A stretch of DNA of 64,000 nucleotides from Polyangium sp. 6x1 (GTDB taxonomy: Bacteria; Myxococcota_A; Polyangia; Polyangiales; Polyangiaceae): contig NZ_JARZHH010000051.1 of assembly GCF_029946515.1 (NCBI RefSeq), forward strand, positions 22,946 through 86,945, in the 5' to 3' direction. Position 1 is the first letter of the stretch; each line of letters starts with the position of its first letter. Position numbers and translations under genes: made by a program. A model generated the notes under the pieces. The model searched no databases. It saw only the letters and a program-made list of their open reading frames with translations, and was not told where the DNA came from. This document shows positions 8,193 to 17,328 of the stretch, piece by piece.

Positions 8193-9161
8193 TCAATCCT
8201 CCGACACTTCGATCTCGACCTTCGCCTCCGGACTCGTCGGGAGCTTGATCTCGGGGCCGACCTTTGCGGGCTCGGCGAGAGGCGGCGCGAGCACCACGAG
8301 ACTTGCCGGCCTGCATTCGATCGCGACGGGGGTCGTGCCTGCTGCCTCGCCGTCGACGAGCAACTGCTGCGCTGGGTCGGCGAGGATGCGCAAGCGGCGA
8401 CACGAGAAATAACCGACCTCATCGCGCGTCGCGGGCTCCCCGCGCGCGGCTGTGAGAAAAAGGTGAATGCCCGTGGCCACGGCCGAGTTGAGCGTGGTGG
8501 CCGCGACGACCGTCACGTCGAGCATCCCATCGTCGCCTACGAGCGCCGAAGGGCCTTGAGCAAGTACCGTGCGGAGCGGCGCCATGTTCGCCACGGTCAC
8601 GGCCACGGCGCGGCACCGGACGATTTGCTCGTCGGTCTCCAGCTCGACCTCGAACGGCGAGAGCGTGCTGAGCTTGCGCACTGCCGTCGCGACATAGGCG
8701 AGCACGCCCCAGCGCTGTTTGTCCTCCCTCGACGTCTCAGCCACCGTGTCGGCGTGGAGACCGACCGACGTGTGCAACACCATGCAGCGATTGTCGACGA
8801 GGGCCGTATCGATCACTCGGCGGTGGTCTGCGAGCAGCGTCTCGCATGCGGCGATCGGGTCCCCTGGAATGCCGAGGGCAGCGGCCAGCGAATTCGACGT
8901 GCCACATGGCAGGATCCCGAGCGGCACCTGGCTCTGTGCGAGCACACCCGCCACGGACGACACCGTACCGTCGCCCCCCGCCGCGATCAGCAACTCCGCG
9001 CCCGCGTCGAGCGCTTCCCGCGCGCATGCGGACGGGTCTCGGTCGGGGCCCGTCCTGAGCACGTTCAGTTCGAAACGGGGCGCGAGAATCGCGTGCACGC
9101 GGTCGAGGACGTCATCGGCGGCGCTGCCGGCGGCGGCGTTGTAGATGAGGCAGGCTTTCAT
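8193..9161 (-). CDS. YegS/DagK-family lipid kinase
   Basis: A 322-residue diacylglycerol/sphingosine-kinase-like protein. The N-terminal catalytic domain starts MKACLIYNAAAGSA and carries the nucleotide-binding motif AAGGDGTVSSVAG and GILPCGTSNSLA (family pattern GGDGT and PxGTxN). The C-terminal beta-sandwich includes LVDGEAAGTTPVAIEC. It would phosphorylate a lipid alcohol at the inner membrane; the substrate cannot be deduced. An alternative GTG start at 9167 lies nearer to GGAGAG. It precedes arsA in the same direction with a 243-bp gap. Confidence 0.88.
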   Translation of the reverse strand: MKACLIYNAAAGSAADDVLDRVHAILAPRFELNVLRTGPDRDPSACAREALDAGAELLIAAGGDGTVSSVAGVLAQSQVPLGILPCGTSNSLAAALGIPGDPIAACETLLADHRRVIDTALVDNRCMVLHTSVGLHADTVAETSREDKQRWGVLAYVATAVRKLSTLSPFEVELETDEQIVRCRAVAVTVANMAPLRTVLAQGPSALVGDDGMLDVTVVAATTLNSAVATGIHLFLTAARGEPATRDEVGYFSCRRLRILADPAQQLLVDGEAAGTTPVAIECRPASLVVLAPPLAEPAKVGPEIKLPTSPEAKVEIEVSED

Positions 9162-9317
9162 TGTCACCGGCTTACCATCTCTCCTCCCTGCTTTGAAAGT
9201 GGTGCGCAAAAAGGTGCGCGAAGCACGAGGCCGTCGAGCACGGCATGGCCTTGAAGAGCACGAGCACGACGGTACGATCGCCGTCCCCGAGCGGGATCTT
9301 CTGCACCCCCGTCCCGC

Positions 9318-9405
9318 ATGCGCTTCCGCACGCGCTTCCGCTCCCGCTCCCGCTCCCGCTCCCGCCCCCGCTCCCGCTCCCGCTCCCGCTTCCGCTCCCG
9401 TCCCC
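9318..9405. repeat. Hexanucleotide satellite array 3
   Basis: CGCTTC/CGCTCC hexamers, mostly CGCTCC, interrupted twice by GCATGC or GCACGC. The array lies between the divergent lipid kinase gene (start 9161) and the zinc-ribbon gene (start 9429), ending 23 bp before the latter's ATG. Confidence 0.9.
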
Positions 9406-9428
9406 TGGTGGTATCCTCTCCCCCGCCC

Positions 9429-10688
9429 ATGATCCTCGAATGCCGCCACTGCGGTGCGCCGCTCGACGTGAAGCCCGACGTCGCGCTCACGAAGTGCCGC
9501 TACTGCGGGACCACCAGCGAACGCCACCTCCTCCGGACCGTCTCCGCCGAGACCCCCCGTGATTTCCGCCCGCCGAAGCAATGGGTCCCGCCCCCGCACC
9601 TCCCGGCCCCCTCGAACCTGCCGCTCACGTATCACCCCGCCCCGCCTCGGGCCTCCGTGCTCGTCGCCCTCTCGGCCGGGGCCATGATGCTTGCCCTCGG
9701 CGTTGCTGCCGCGGTGAGCCTCCGCGCGCCTGGCTCCTCGAAGAAGGGGGGTGGCCTCTCGGCGGCCGTGCTGCCGGGCAGGACGCCCCAGGAGCTTGCG
9801 GCCGTTCGAATCGACCAGCCCCGAGAAAACCTCGCGAAGGCGCTTGGCGGGACCCCCATGGGCTCCATGCTCAGCGTGTTCGTCTCCCACCCGCGCTACC
9901 AGAGCATCTCGTTCATGTACGACGACAAGGAGCCTGCGTTTCCCCAGAGCTTCACGCTCGTGCAGCGCTCCGGAACGACCGCGGATCCCAAGGGGATCGA
10001 GGCCCTCGGGAGCCGCCTGCACGGTGGGCTCGTGGATGGGAGTTGGAACTGGGCGGGCGGCCTGGCCGTGCACACCGACGCGAAGACCGGCCTCGTCTCC
10101 GCCTCCGTGCTGGGGGGACGCGTGGGCGGCACGAGCGCGCAAGCCAAGACGCAGCTCGTCGCCGCGTGGAAGCTCGTCCTCCATGCCGTCTTCGGCGCGG
10201 GAAGCGGCCCGACTCCGGAGGAAGCCCGCTGGATCGGCGCGCCGCACCCCTTTGCCGCGCTCGAGACGATCGACCTCGCGACGACCGTCGACAAGGCCGC
10301 TGCGACCCTGACCCAGAAGTTTCCCGGCGCAGCCTTGTCCACGTTCATCGAGCTCGGCGTCACCGTCTCCGTGGATCACCCGCTCCTGCGTGACGCCGAG
10401 CTCTCCTACCCCAACGAGAAGGGGGGCACGCTCCGGACCGCGGCCCTGCATGGAACCAAGGCGTTTCCGGAGCGCCGCGAGGCCCTCGTCGGCTGCCTCG
10501 AGGGCAAGCTCGGGAAGGCCAAGGCCCAGGATCGCGATTACTTGAACAAGAAACGCGATTACGAGTTCACCGTGGGCAAGATCTGGCTCGACATCGGGGA
10601 GAAGGACGCCCGCGTGCACTGGTTCCCCGGACGGCTCAATGCGCCGGATTGGAAGCGAATCGTGGGCGCCTTGAACACCTGCCACTGA
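9429..10688 (+). CDS. Zinc-ribbon membrane-anchored protein of unknown function
   Basis: A 419-residue protein. Residues 5-25 hold two CxxC knuckles (CRHCG and CRYCG), a zinc ribbon like those in many myxobacterial membrane proteins. A Pro-rich linker leads to one transmembrane helix (about residues 75-97), then a large extracytoplasmic part of ~320 residues with no recognised fold. The satellite array before the ATG is not included: starting inside it would add an Arg-Ser repeat. Followed at 45 bp by another membrane protein on the same strand, probably co-transcribed. Confidence 0.8.
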   Translation: MILECRHCGAPLDVKPDVALTKCRYCGTTSERHLLRTVSAETPRDFRPPKQWVPPPHLPAPSNLPLTYHPAPPRASVLVALSAGAMMLALGVAAAVSLRAPGSSKKGGGLSAAVLPGRTPQELAAVRIDQPRENLAKALGGTPMGSMLSVFVSHPRYQSISFMYDDKEPAFPQSFTLVQRSGTTADPKGIEALGSRLHGGLVDGSWNWAGGLAVHTDAKTGLVSASVLGGRVGGTSAQAKTQLVAAWKLVLHAVFGAGSGPTPEEARWIGAPHPFAALETIDLATTVDKAAATLTQKFPGAALSTFIELGVTVSVDHPLLRDAELSYPNEKGGTLRTAALHGTKAFPERREALVGCLEGKLGKAKAQDRDYLNKKRDYEFTVGKIWLDIGEKDARVHWFPGRLNAPDWKRIVGALNTCH

Positions 10689-10733
10689 TCTCGGCGCGAC
10701 GCCCTCGCCGGGCCAACGTCTCCGGAGCGTCCC

Positions 10734-11963
10734 TTGCAATCGATCGTCAAGGTCTTCGAAAACAACCACATCGACCCGCCTTGGGCGCACCTCCTCGTCT
10801 TCGCGCTCGACGCCGTCATGTTCCTCGTGATCGCGTTTTGCGTGCGCGAGATCCGTCGCGCGCGCCGCGCGGCCGTCGAGGCGGATGCCGTGATCAAGCC
10901 GAAGGCGCCGCTCTTCGAAGGGGCGCGGTTCGTCGCCGGCACGGTCGAGCTTGCGCAGGGCGAGTCCGAGGCCGTCCGGGTGACGATCACGCAGGACGGC
11001 AGCGAGCAGAGCGACAAGAACAACCGCAAGACGCACGCTTGGCAGGAGATCGAGCGCGAGACCCGCGCGCGGCCGTTTTACCTGCGTCACGACACCGGCG
11101 CGCGCGTCCGCGTCGAGCCGCCCGACGACGTGCTGCTCGTCGACACGCTCGATCAAAAAGAATGGCTCCATTCGTCGCGCCGAAAGCTGCGCGCCGAGCT
11201 CTTGCCAGGCGAGCGCGTCATCGTGGAGGGGCGGCTCCACAAGGCGCCGGATCCCGAGGGGAACGGGGAGACCGCGGGGTATCGCGAGGCCGCCGCGATG
11301 GGCTGGACGATGAAGCCCTCGCCGCAGAAAGGCATGCACGTGTCGACGGAGAGCCTCTCCCGACGGCACGAGCTGCGCGCGCGGGCCTTCTACTGGACGA
11401 GCGTGTGGGTGGTGTTCCTCGGGTTTGTCATGAATGCCCCGCTCGCCACGTACCGGGCGCGCGTCTTCCTCGGCGAGAGCGTCGTCGCGTCCTACCTCGG
11501 CCGGCGGACGTACGAGACGAACAACGGAAAAGGGCACAAGACCCAGCACCGCGCCGTCGACGTTCGTTACGAATCGCCGCCGGGCACCGTGCGTTTCGGC
11601 GGGCTCATCGAGGTCGACGAGGACGATTTCATGGAGCTGCCGCTCGAGAAGGGGCAGATCTGGGTCCGCCGTGTCCCGAGCTTTCCCATCGCCTCGGCGA
11701 TCGGACAAGGAAGCTCGGTGTGGTTCCACCTCTGGTGCGCCGCCGCGGTGATCGCAGGCCTCGCGGTGTACCGCGCTTACCGCACGCACACGTATCGGCG
11801 CTGGTACGAAGGTCGCCTCGTGGAGAAAGGCAAAGGGCCGCTGCCCCCGCAGACGAACGAGCGATTCCTCGCGGACGACCCGACCGCGCTGGAAGCGCGG
11901 CGAACGCGCGCTCTCCGGCGAGAGAGCGCGGCCAAGCGCATGGAGCCGATTCCGTTCGATTGA
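10734..11963 (+). CDS. Membrane protein, possible GIDE-like architecture
   Basis: A 409-residue protein starting at TTG with GGAG 7 nt upstream. One N-terminal membrane helix (about 18-38); a soluble region with ARVRVEPPDDVLLVDT and LLPGERVIVEGRLH, which resembles the spacing of GIDE-type domains (bacterial relatives of the membrane part of MULAN/MAPL); two further helices near 220-240 and 335-355; and a basic C-terminal tail. The GIDE assignment is from memory of pattern, not a search. The convergent gene ends 3 bp away. Confidence 0.75.
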   Translation: MQSIVKVFENNHIDPPWAHLLVFALDAVMFLVIAFCVREIRRARRAAVEADAVIKPKAPLFEGARFVAGTVELAQGESEAVRVTITQDGSEQSDKNNRKTHAWQEIERETRARPFYLRHDTGARVRVEPPDDVLLVDTLDQKEWLHSSRRKLRAELLPGERVIVEGRLHKAPDPEGNGETAGYREAAAMGWTMKPSPQKGMHVSTESLSRRHELRARAFYWTSVWVVFLGFVMNAPLATYRARVFLGESVVASYLGRRTYETNNGKGHKTQHRAVDVRYESPPGTVRFGGLIEVDEDDFMELPLEKGQIWVRRVPSFPIASAIGQGSSVWFHLWCAAAVIAGLAVYRAYRTHTYRRWYEGRLVEKGKGPLPPQTNERFLADDPTALEARRTRALRRESAAKRMEPIPFD

Positions 11964-11966
11964 AGC

Positions 11967-12722
11967 TCAGGCTTCGGCCTTGGGCCGCAGCATCACGAGC
12001 AGGACGTCCGCGTCGGGGACCTCTTCCGTCGGCACGAGGCGCTTGCCGCGATCGAGCCGCACCTCGATCCATCGCGACGAGAGCTTCGCACGGCGGACCA
12101 CCTCACGAGGCACGAAGTCGCCTTCGCCGAGGGAGAGACGCAGCCCGTCGAGCTTGCAGCGCCCGAACGACGCGCGCCCTCCCTCCTGGATGCGCCGCTC
12201 GGCCTTTTCCAGCCGATGCTCGAACGTGCGCGTCGAGAGCTCGCGGCCGAGCCCGTACGGATCACGGACGGGCGTGGGCAGCCGGATGCGGTCGCCGGCG
12301 TGATCGTCGATCCAGAGCGCCGAGACCTCGGGCGGCCTGTCGCCGAGCGTCTCCCAGAACAGGCCGCCGACGGACGTGATGTCGTGGAAGCGCACGTCCC
12401 TCGTCTCCTTGCCGCGCCCGATGCGCAGCCCTTCCTCGTGCACCTCCACGCGTTGCCCGCGGGCCCGGACGAAATGGGAGAACGCCCAGAACCCCATGGC
12501 GCCGAAGACGAGCGCCGCCCCGCCGAACACGACGAGGCCCGCGAGCTCGGTCCCCTCGGGGTACGGCGAGAAGAACAGCGGCAGGGCCACGCAGTCGAGC
12601 GCGATGAGCCAGCAGAAGAGCCCCACGCCGATGCGAATGCCCTGCTGGACGATCGAGACGGGGTGCTCCGAGACGAGCGCGCCCAGCGGATCTGCATCAC
12701 GATAGGGAGTCTGGGCGCGCAC
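11967..12722 (-). CDS. Membrane protein with PH-like (DUF6585-type) layout
   Basis: A 251-residue protein starting at GTG. Two adjacent membrane helices (about residues 28-50 and 60-82) are followed by a soluble domain beginning RVEVHEEGLRIGRGKE, a layout typical of bacterial PH-domain membrane proteins. The remainder is charged and helical. It lies 7 bp upstream of the stop of the fumarase gene on the same strand, so it is probably the last gene of a fumarase operon, though no metabolic link is apparent. Confidence 0.75.
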   Translation of the reverse strand: MRAQTPYRDADPLGALVSEHPVSIVQQGIRIGVGLFCWLIALDCVALPLFFSPYPEGTELAGLVVFGGAALVFGAMGFWAFSHFVRARGQRVEVHEEGLRIGRGKETRDVRFHDITSVGGLFWETLGDRPPEVSALWIDDHAGDRIRLPTPVRDPYGLGRELSTRTFEHRLEKAERRIQEGGRASFGRCKLDGLRLSLGEGDFVPREVVRRAKLSSRWIEVRLDRGKRLVPTEEVPDADVLLVMLRPKAEA

Positions 12723-12729
12723 GGTGCTC

Positions 12730-14376
12730 CTATTTCGCGACGTCGAGCCGCTTGCCTTTCGGCCCGTCGATGTCCGCGAAGAAATCGTTGCCTTTGTCGT
12801 CGACCACGATGAACGCCGGGAAATCGACGACCTCGATCTTCCAGACCGCCTCCATCCCGAGCTCGGGGTATTCGAGCACCTCGACCTTCTTGATGCAATC
12901 CTTCGCGAGCCGCGCCGCCGGGCCGCCGATCGAGCCGAGATAAAACCCGCCGTGCTTCTTGCACGCCTCGGTCACCGCGCGCGACCGGTTGCCTTTCGCC
13001 AGCATGACGTACGAGCCGCCGCTCGCCTGGAAGAGGTCGACGTACGCGTCCATGCGCCCCGCCGTCGTCGGCCCGAACGAGCCCGAGGCGTATCCCTCCG
13101 GCGTCTTCGCGGGGCCGGCGTAATACACCATGAAATCCTTCATGTACCCGGGCATGCCGTCGCCGCGATCGAGGCGCTCCTTGATCTTCGCGTGCGCGAT
13201 GTCCCGCGCGACGACCATCGGCCCCGAGAGCGAGAGGCGCGTCTTGATCGGATAACGCGAGAGCTCGGCCCGGATCTCGCTCATCGGGCGGTTCAGATCG
13301 ATCTGCACGACCTCGCCGGAGAGCTCCGCGGCCGTCGTCTCGGGCAGGTACTTCGCCGGATCACGCTCCAGCGCCTCCAGGAAGATGCCGTCCTGCGTGA
13401 TCTTCGCGAGCGCTTGCCGGTCGGCCGAGCACGAGACCGCGATGCCCACGGGGCACGAGGCGCCGTGGCGCGGCAAGCGGATCACGCGGACGTCGTGGCA
13501 GAAGTACTTTCCGCCGAACTGCGCGCCGATCCCCGTGCGCTGCGTGATCGCGAGGATCTGCCGCTCGAGCTCCACGTCGCGGAAGCCGCGGCCGAGCTCG
13601 TTGCCCTCCGTCGGCAAGCTGTCGAGGTAGCGCGCCGACGCGAGCTTCGCGACCTTGAGCGTCTGCTCCGCGCTCGTGCCGCCCACGACCACGGCGAGGT
13701 GGTACGGCGGGCACGCGGCGGTGCCGAGCGCGCGGATCTTCTGCTCGACGAACGCGAGCAGGCTGTCCGGGTTCAGGAGCGCCTTCGTCTCCTGGTAAAG
13801 GTAGCTTTTGTTCGCCGAGCCCCCGCCCTTGGCCATGAAGAGGAACTTGTAGGCGTTGCCCTCGGTCGCGAAGATCTCGATCTGCGCCGGCAGGTTCGTC
13901 TTCGTGTTGACCTCGCGGTACATGTCGAGCGGCGCGAGCTGCGAGTAGCGCAGGTTCGTCGTGCGGTACGTATCGGCGACGCCGCGCGCGATCGCGGCCT
14001 CGTCGTTGCCTTCGGTCAGCACGTACTGGCCCTTCTTGCCCATCACGATCGCGGTGCCCGTGTCCTGGCAGGAGGGCAGGACGAAGCCGGCGGCGATGTT
14101 CGCGTTTCGGAGGAGCTCCAGCGCGACGAAGCGGTCGTTCGCCGAGGCCTCCGGATCGTCGAGGATCCGCGTGAGCTGCGCGAGGTGCCCCGGCCGGAGC
14201 AGGTGCGCGATGTCGCGCATGGCCTCGCGCGCGAGGAGCGAGAGCCCCTCCGGCTCGACCTTCAAGAACGTCCTGCCCGCCGCCTCGATCGTCGAGACGT
14301 GGTCCTTCGTGACGAGCCGGTAGGGCGTCTCGTCCTTGCCGAGGGGGAGCATGTCCTGGAACTGGAAATCGCTCAT
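12730..14376 (-). CDS. fumA: Class I (4Fe-4S) fumarate hydratase
   Basis: A 548-residue class I fumarase, the length of E. coli FumA/FumB. It interconverts fumarate and malate in the TCA cycle using an oxygen-sensitive 4Fe-4S cluster. Cluster-region cysteines are visible in [24 protein letters not shown] and AVSCSADRQ; the substrate-binding motif [12 protein letters not shown] and the beta-domain segment GPTTAGRMD are intact. No second half-size subunit is needed, as both alpha and beta domains are fused. The gene is full length with no odd features. Confidence 0.95.
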   Translation of the reverse strand: MSDFQFQDMLPLGKDETPYRLVTKDHVSTIEAAGRTFLKVEPEGLSLLAREAMRDIAHLLRPGHLAQLTRILDDPEASANDRFVALELLRNANIAAGFVLPSCQDTGTAIVMGKKGQYVLTEGNDEAAIARGVADTYRTTNLRYSQLAPLDMYREVNTKTNLPAQIEIFATEGNAYKFLFMAKGGGSANKSYLYQETKALLNPDSLLAFVEQKIRALGTAACPPYHLAVVVGGTSAEQTLKVAKLASARYLDSLPTEGNELGRGFRDVELERQILAITQRTGIGAQFGGKYFCHDVRVIRLPRHGASCPVGIAVSCSADRQALAKITQDGIFLEALERDPAKYLPETTAAELSGEVVQIDLNRPMSEIRAELSRYPIKTRLSLSGPMVVARDIAHAKIKERLDRGDGMPGYMKDFMVYYAGPAKTPEGYASGSFGPTTAGRMDAYVDLFQASGGSYVMLAKGNRSRAVTEACKKHGGFYLGSIGGPAARLAKDCIKKVEVLEYPELGMEAVWKIEVVDFPAFIVVDDKGNDFFADIDGPKGKRLDVAK

Positions 14377-14597
14377 CGGGCGAAGGTGTACCCGAGGCGG
14401 TAGGCGCGTGCCAAGGGCGCCTTCGCGGGCGCCGCGTCGATGGGCAGGGAGCGCCAGCCTGGTTCGGCCCTGTCGCGGAGCGGATTGCCGCGCCGGGCGT
14501 CAATGCGCCCACGCTGCAAAGAGACCAGGTGCCTCGAAGGCATCGGAAAGCTGCCTCGCGCGAGACAACGAGCGGTGGGGCACGGTAGCATCGCAGC

Positions 14598-15063
14598 ATG
14601 CGCGCTTGGATCTCGGCTTGGAGCCTGCTCGTGGCCTCGTGCGGGGGCGGGAGCGGAAGCGCGTGCGGGAGCGGGAGCGGGAGCGGAAGCGCGTGCGGGA
14701 GCGGAAGCGGGAGCGGGAGCGGGAGCGGCTCCGCGGCGTGCGCATTTGGCCGGTATACCAAGCCGATCGACGACTTCGCGCCCCTCATGCATTGCGCCGG
14801 GGCCGTGGGCGCAGACGGGTCCAAGCACGATCGAAGGCTGGACCGCCCGGAATGGTTGCAACGCGGAGACCCTCACGACCTACGCGCAGGGCAAGGCGCG
14901 TTGCGAGCGCCAAACCGGTGGCGACGCGGGCGCCAACGTCACGCTCTGCACGATCGAAGGCGGGAGCGACAAATGGCCGGCGGACGGCTCCGCCACGGGA
15001 ATGGGCGGCCTCGCTGCGACGGACTACATCCTCGATTTCTTGGAGGCTCATCCGATGCCTTGA
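14598..15063 (+). pseudogene. Disrupted secreted esterase (PHB-depolymerase/feruloyl-esterase type)
   Basis: The start at 14598 gives a short lipoprotein signal (MRAWISAWSLLVASC) running straight into Gly-Ser repeat encoded by satellite array 4. In that frame the later sequence becomes Arg-rich noise, whereas from about 14815 another frame, ending at 15063, reads a plausible C-terminal domain: WTARNGCNAETLTTYAQG, VTLCTIEGGSDKWP, then a final ILDFLEAHPMP. This matches the end of the LpqC/PHB-depolymerase esterase family (Cys pair, catalytic-His loop, DFF-type helix). The central alpha/beta-hydrolase core with the Ser nucleophile is missing. I infer internal deletion plus frameshift, possibly by array expansion. 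Confidence 0.6.
14649..14730. repeat. Hexanucleotide satellite array 4
   Basis: GGAGCG/GGAAGC hexamers on the plus strand, the reverse complement of arrays 1-3, interrupted twice by GCGTGC as in array 3. It lies inside the remnant esterase reading frame, where it encodes Gly-Ser. Confidence 0.9.
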
Positions 15064-15110
15064 CCCCTCGCCCCTTGACGGGGGCGGTCTTGGCTGGATA
15101 AAGGAACACG

Positions 15111-15605
15111 ATGCTCCAGGTCCTCGACGCAGACGAAGAGTATCTCGTCGCCACAAGGGGCCACGTCCTCGTGACGGTCTGGGGCAGGATCCACCTCGAC
15201 CGCGTGCGCCGCGCGTTCGCCGTGCAGCGCTGGCTGATCGAGGCGTCCGATCACGAGGCGAAGTCGTTCGGCGTCATGGCCGTCATCGTCCCGCAGCGGC
15301 TCGCCATCCCCGACAGCCTCGACGCCGAGCTCCGCAAGCTCGACGACTTCATGTCGCCGCACACCCTCGCGAGCGCCGTCGTCATCGAGGGCGAAGGCAT
15401 GCGGTCGAGCCTGCTTCGCGGCTCGGCCAAGACGACGAGCCTGCTCAAGCCCCGAGGCTACCCCGAGAAGCACTTCGGCGACATCGGCGAGGCGACGCGG
15501 TGGCTCGTGCCGCAGATCGCGCAGAAGACCGGCGAGAAGCTCAAGGCCGAGGATCTCGCCTGGGACATCGCCGAGGCGCGGGCGCTGCACCATCACCTCG
15601 GCTGA
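15111..15605 (+). CDS. Hypothetical SpoIIAA/STAS-like soluble protein
   Basis: A 164-residue cytoplasmic protein with AAGGAA 5 nt before the ATG. The first ~125 residues alternate strands and helices (EYLVATRGHVLVTVWG, then FGVMAVIVPQRLAIP and SAVVIEGEGMRSSLL) in a manner reminiscent of SpoIIAA/STAS-like folds found in many myxobacterial hypothetical proteins; the C-terminal 40 residues are helical. Fold assignment is tentative. It ends 11 bp from the convergent amidotransferase gene. Confidence 0.75.
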   Translation: MLQVLDADEEYLVATRGHVLVTVWGRIHLDRVRRAFAVQRWLIEASDHEAKSFGVMAVIVPQRLAIPDSLDAELRKLDDFMSPHTLASAVVIEGEGMRSSLLRGSAKTTSLLKPRGYPEKHFGDIGEATRWLVPQIAQKTGEKLKAEDLAWDIAEARALHHHLG

Positions 15606-15616
15606 GCCGCGAACGA

Positions 15617-16543
15617 TCACTCGACGTCGAGCGGCACGACCTCGACCGAGGGTCTGTCGCCGGAGCGCTTCACGTACACGAGGTGCTGGAGCGGCACCGC
15701 GTGCCACGTGTGGTGGTCCCGCGTGAGCGGCTCGGAGGCGACGATGCACGAGCTCGCGTCCTCGTCCGCCGCGAGCATGCGCCATTCGCCATCGTAGTGG
15801 CCGTACGATTTTCCGATCGTGTACCAGATCCGGAGCACGCGCTCCTCCGGCGGGTGGAAATTGTCCCCGAGCCCGTCGTATTGCCCGAGGCCATAGGTAT
15901 AACAGACGGCGACGAGGTCGTTTCCGTCCGAGAGAAAGAGGTTCATCGGGGAAAACGTGCGGATCCCGAGCTCGCGCCGGATCCCCGCCACGATCCGCAG
16001 CGCGGAGGTGACCCCGCGGGCGATGTCGAGCGCGCCGAGGTCCGCGTGCGGATCGGGGAGCTGCGACAGGAGGAGCGCGTAGAACCACTCGCTGTCGGTC
16101 GTCCCTTTGATCGCGCGCGAGAGCTCGGGCCGGATCTTCGGCAAGAGCGCGAACTTCATCTCGTCGAACCGCGCGAGCTGCCCATTGTGGGCGAGGGCGA
16201 GCCTCGCGCCCTCGAACAGGAACGGGTGCAGGTTCTGCTCGTGGATGATGGCGCGTGTGTCGTACGGCACGCCGCGCAGGTGCGCGAGCAGCGCCGTCGC
16301 GCCCACCTTCGCCGCGAGCGCGCGCAGGTTCCGATCGTAGATGGCGAGCTGCGTGCTGCGATAGGCGAAGGGCAGCTCCGGGCGCTCCGAGCGCGCGTCC
16401 CACGCGAGCAGCCCCGAGCCCGCGAGGTTCAGGCGCGTGTAAAACGCGGCCTGGTGGGTCTGGTTCACGAACGAGACATCGGGCTTGTAGAGCAGATCCT
16501 CGAGGGGGATCGGCTCGCCGAGGTAGGCGAGGACGCGGCACAT
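15617..16543 (-). CDS. Class II glutamine amidotransferase (YafJ/EgtC-like)
   Basis: A 308-residue Ntn-type amidotransferase. The start at 16543 places Cys at position 2 (MCRVLAYLG), the N-terminal nucleophile required after Met removal; the frame opens upstream at 16612 but a longer start would bury it. Family marks include LAHNGQL and KGTTDSEWFYALLL. These enzymes hydrolyse glutamine or gamma-glutamyl amides; the EgtC branch acts in ergothioneine synthesis, but no egt genes are adjacent, so substrate is open. Divergent from the exported protein at 16651. Confidence 0.88.
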   Translation of the reverse strand: MCRVLAYLGEPIPLEDLLYKPDVSFVNQTHQAAFYTRLNLAGSGLLAWDARSERPELPFAYRSTQLAIYDRNLRALAAKVGATALLAHLRGVPYDTRAIIHEQNLHPFLFEGARLALAHNGQLARFDEMKFALLPKIRPELSRAIKGTTDSEWFYALLLSQLPDPHADLGALDIARGVTSALRIVAGIRRELGIRTFSPMNLFLSDGNDLVAVCYTYGLGQYDGLGDNFHPPEERVLRIWYTIGKSYGHYDGEWRMLAADEDASSCIVASEPLTRDHHTWHAVPLQHLVYVKRSGDRPSVEVVPLDVE

Positions 16544-16650
16544 GGGAGCGCTGATGTCGCCCGGGACGCGCGCGCTTGCAAGCGCCAAGCGCGAGGGTTC
16601 GCGAGCCCGCATCGCCGGGAAGTGGTATCGTCCCGACGAAGGGGCGAGGC

Positions 16651-17328
16651 GTGCACGAGGGACGACGATTCATCGGTGGGGCCGCGGGCGCGCTCGCGCT
16701 CGTCTGCATTCTCACGGGCACGGAGGACGCGCGGGCCGGGGATCCTTCCCACGTCGCGTTGTGGCGCCTCGAGGTGCACGGCGCCTATCTCCAGGGCGAT
16801 CAGCGGCTCGGGGCGGGCACGCTCGCGCCTTATAACGGCTGGGGGTTCTGGGGTCGGGTCGGCATCTCGGAGTTTCCCTGGAAATGGCTCGGGTACGACG
16901 TGCTCGCGCAAATTGGCATGGTCGGCACGCCGCAGAGCACGTTCGACGTCGTGACCGAGGGCGCGGTCGCGTTCGCGCCGGCGCGGTGGAAGGGGAGCGT
17001 GGATGGCTCGATCGTCCTCGGCGTGGGCGGCGGCTTCGGATTCGAGCGCCCCGTGTGGCTCGGCCGCGGGGCCACGGGGTATCCGCTCGTGCTCGCGCGC
17101 TTGACGCTCCTGCCGAAAAAGTCGATCCGCTTCTTTGCGTCGTTTCGATTCACGCCCATCACCCCGGAGGACGGCTGGGGGCGCGCGTATGATCTGGAGG
17201 TCACGGGAGGGTACAAGTGGTGGTATCTCGGCCTTCGTGGGCGCATCGACGATGTGACGCAAGGCGATCCCGAGCGTTTGTACCGCACGTACTGGCTCGG
17301 CCCGACGGCGGGATTGGTGATTCGATGA
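16651..17328 (+). CDS. Exported hypothetical protein, likely outer-membrane beta-structure
   Basis: A 225-residue protein starting at GTG 16651, preceded by an AAGGGGCGAGG purine run. Residues 1-32 form a signal peptide (VHEGRRFIGGAAGALALV core, cleavage near DARAG). The mature part alternates aromatic and Gly residues (GYDVLAQIGMVG, VLGVGGGFGFE, FASFRFTPITPE, GGYKWWYLGLRGR), as in small outer-membrane beta-barrels. Its TGA overlaps the ATG of the next gene (ATGA), so the two are translationally coupled. Confidence 0.75.
   Translation: MHEGRRFIGGAAGALALVCILTGTEDARAGDPSHVALWRLEVHGAYLQGDQRLGAGTLAPYNGWGFWGRVGISEFPWKWLGYDVLAQIGMVGTPQSTFDVVTEGAVAFAPARWKGSVDGSIVLGVGGGFGFERPVWLGRGATGYPLVLARLTLLPKKSIRFFASFRFTPITPEDGWGRAYDLEVTGGYKWWYLGLRGRIDDVTQGDPERLYRTYWLGPTAGLVIR

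Noticed and set aside
8193..11789. 1198-residue minus-strand open frame over the zinc-ribbon and GIDE-like genes
   Set aside because: Only its last 322 residues are the lipid kinase; the rest is Arg/Gly/Asp-rich antisense sequence opposite two well-formed plus-strand genes.
12724..14403. 559-residue plus-strand frame opposite fumarase
   Set aside because: Composition is Arg/Val/Glu repeat typical of antisense in high-GC DNA; the minus strand has intact class I fumarase.
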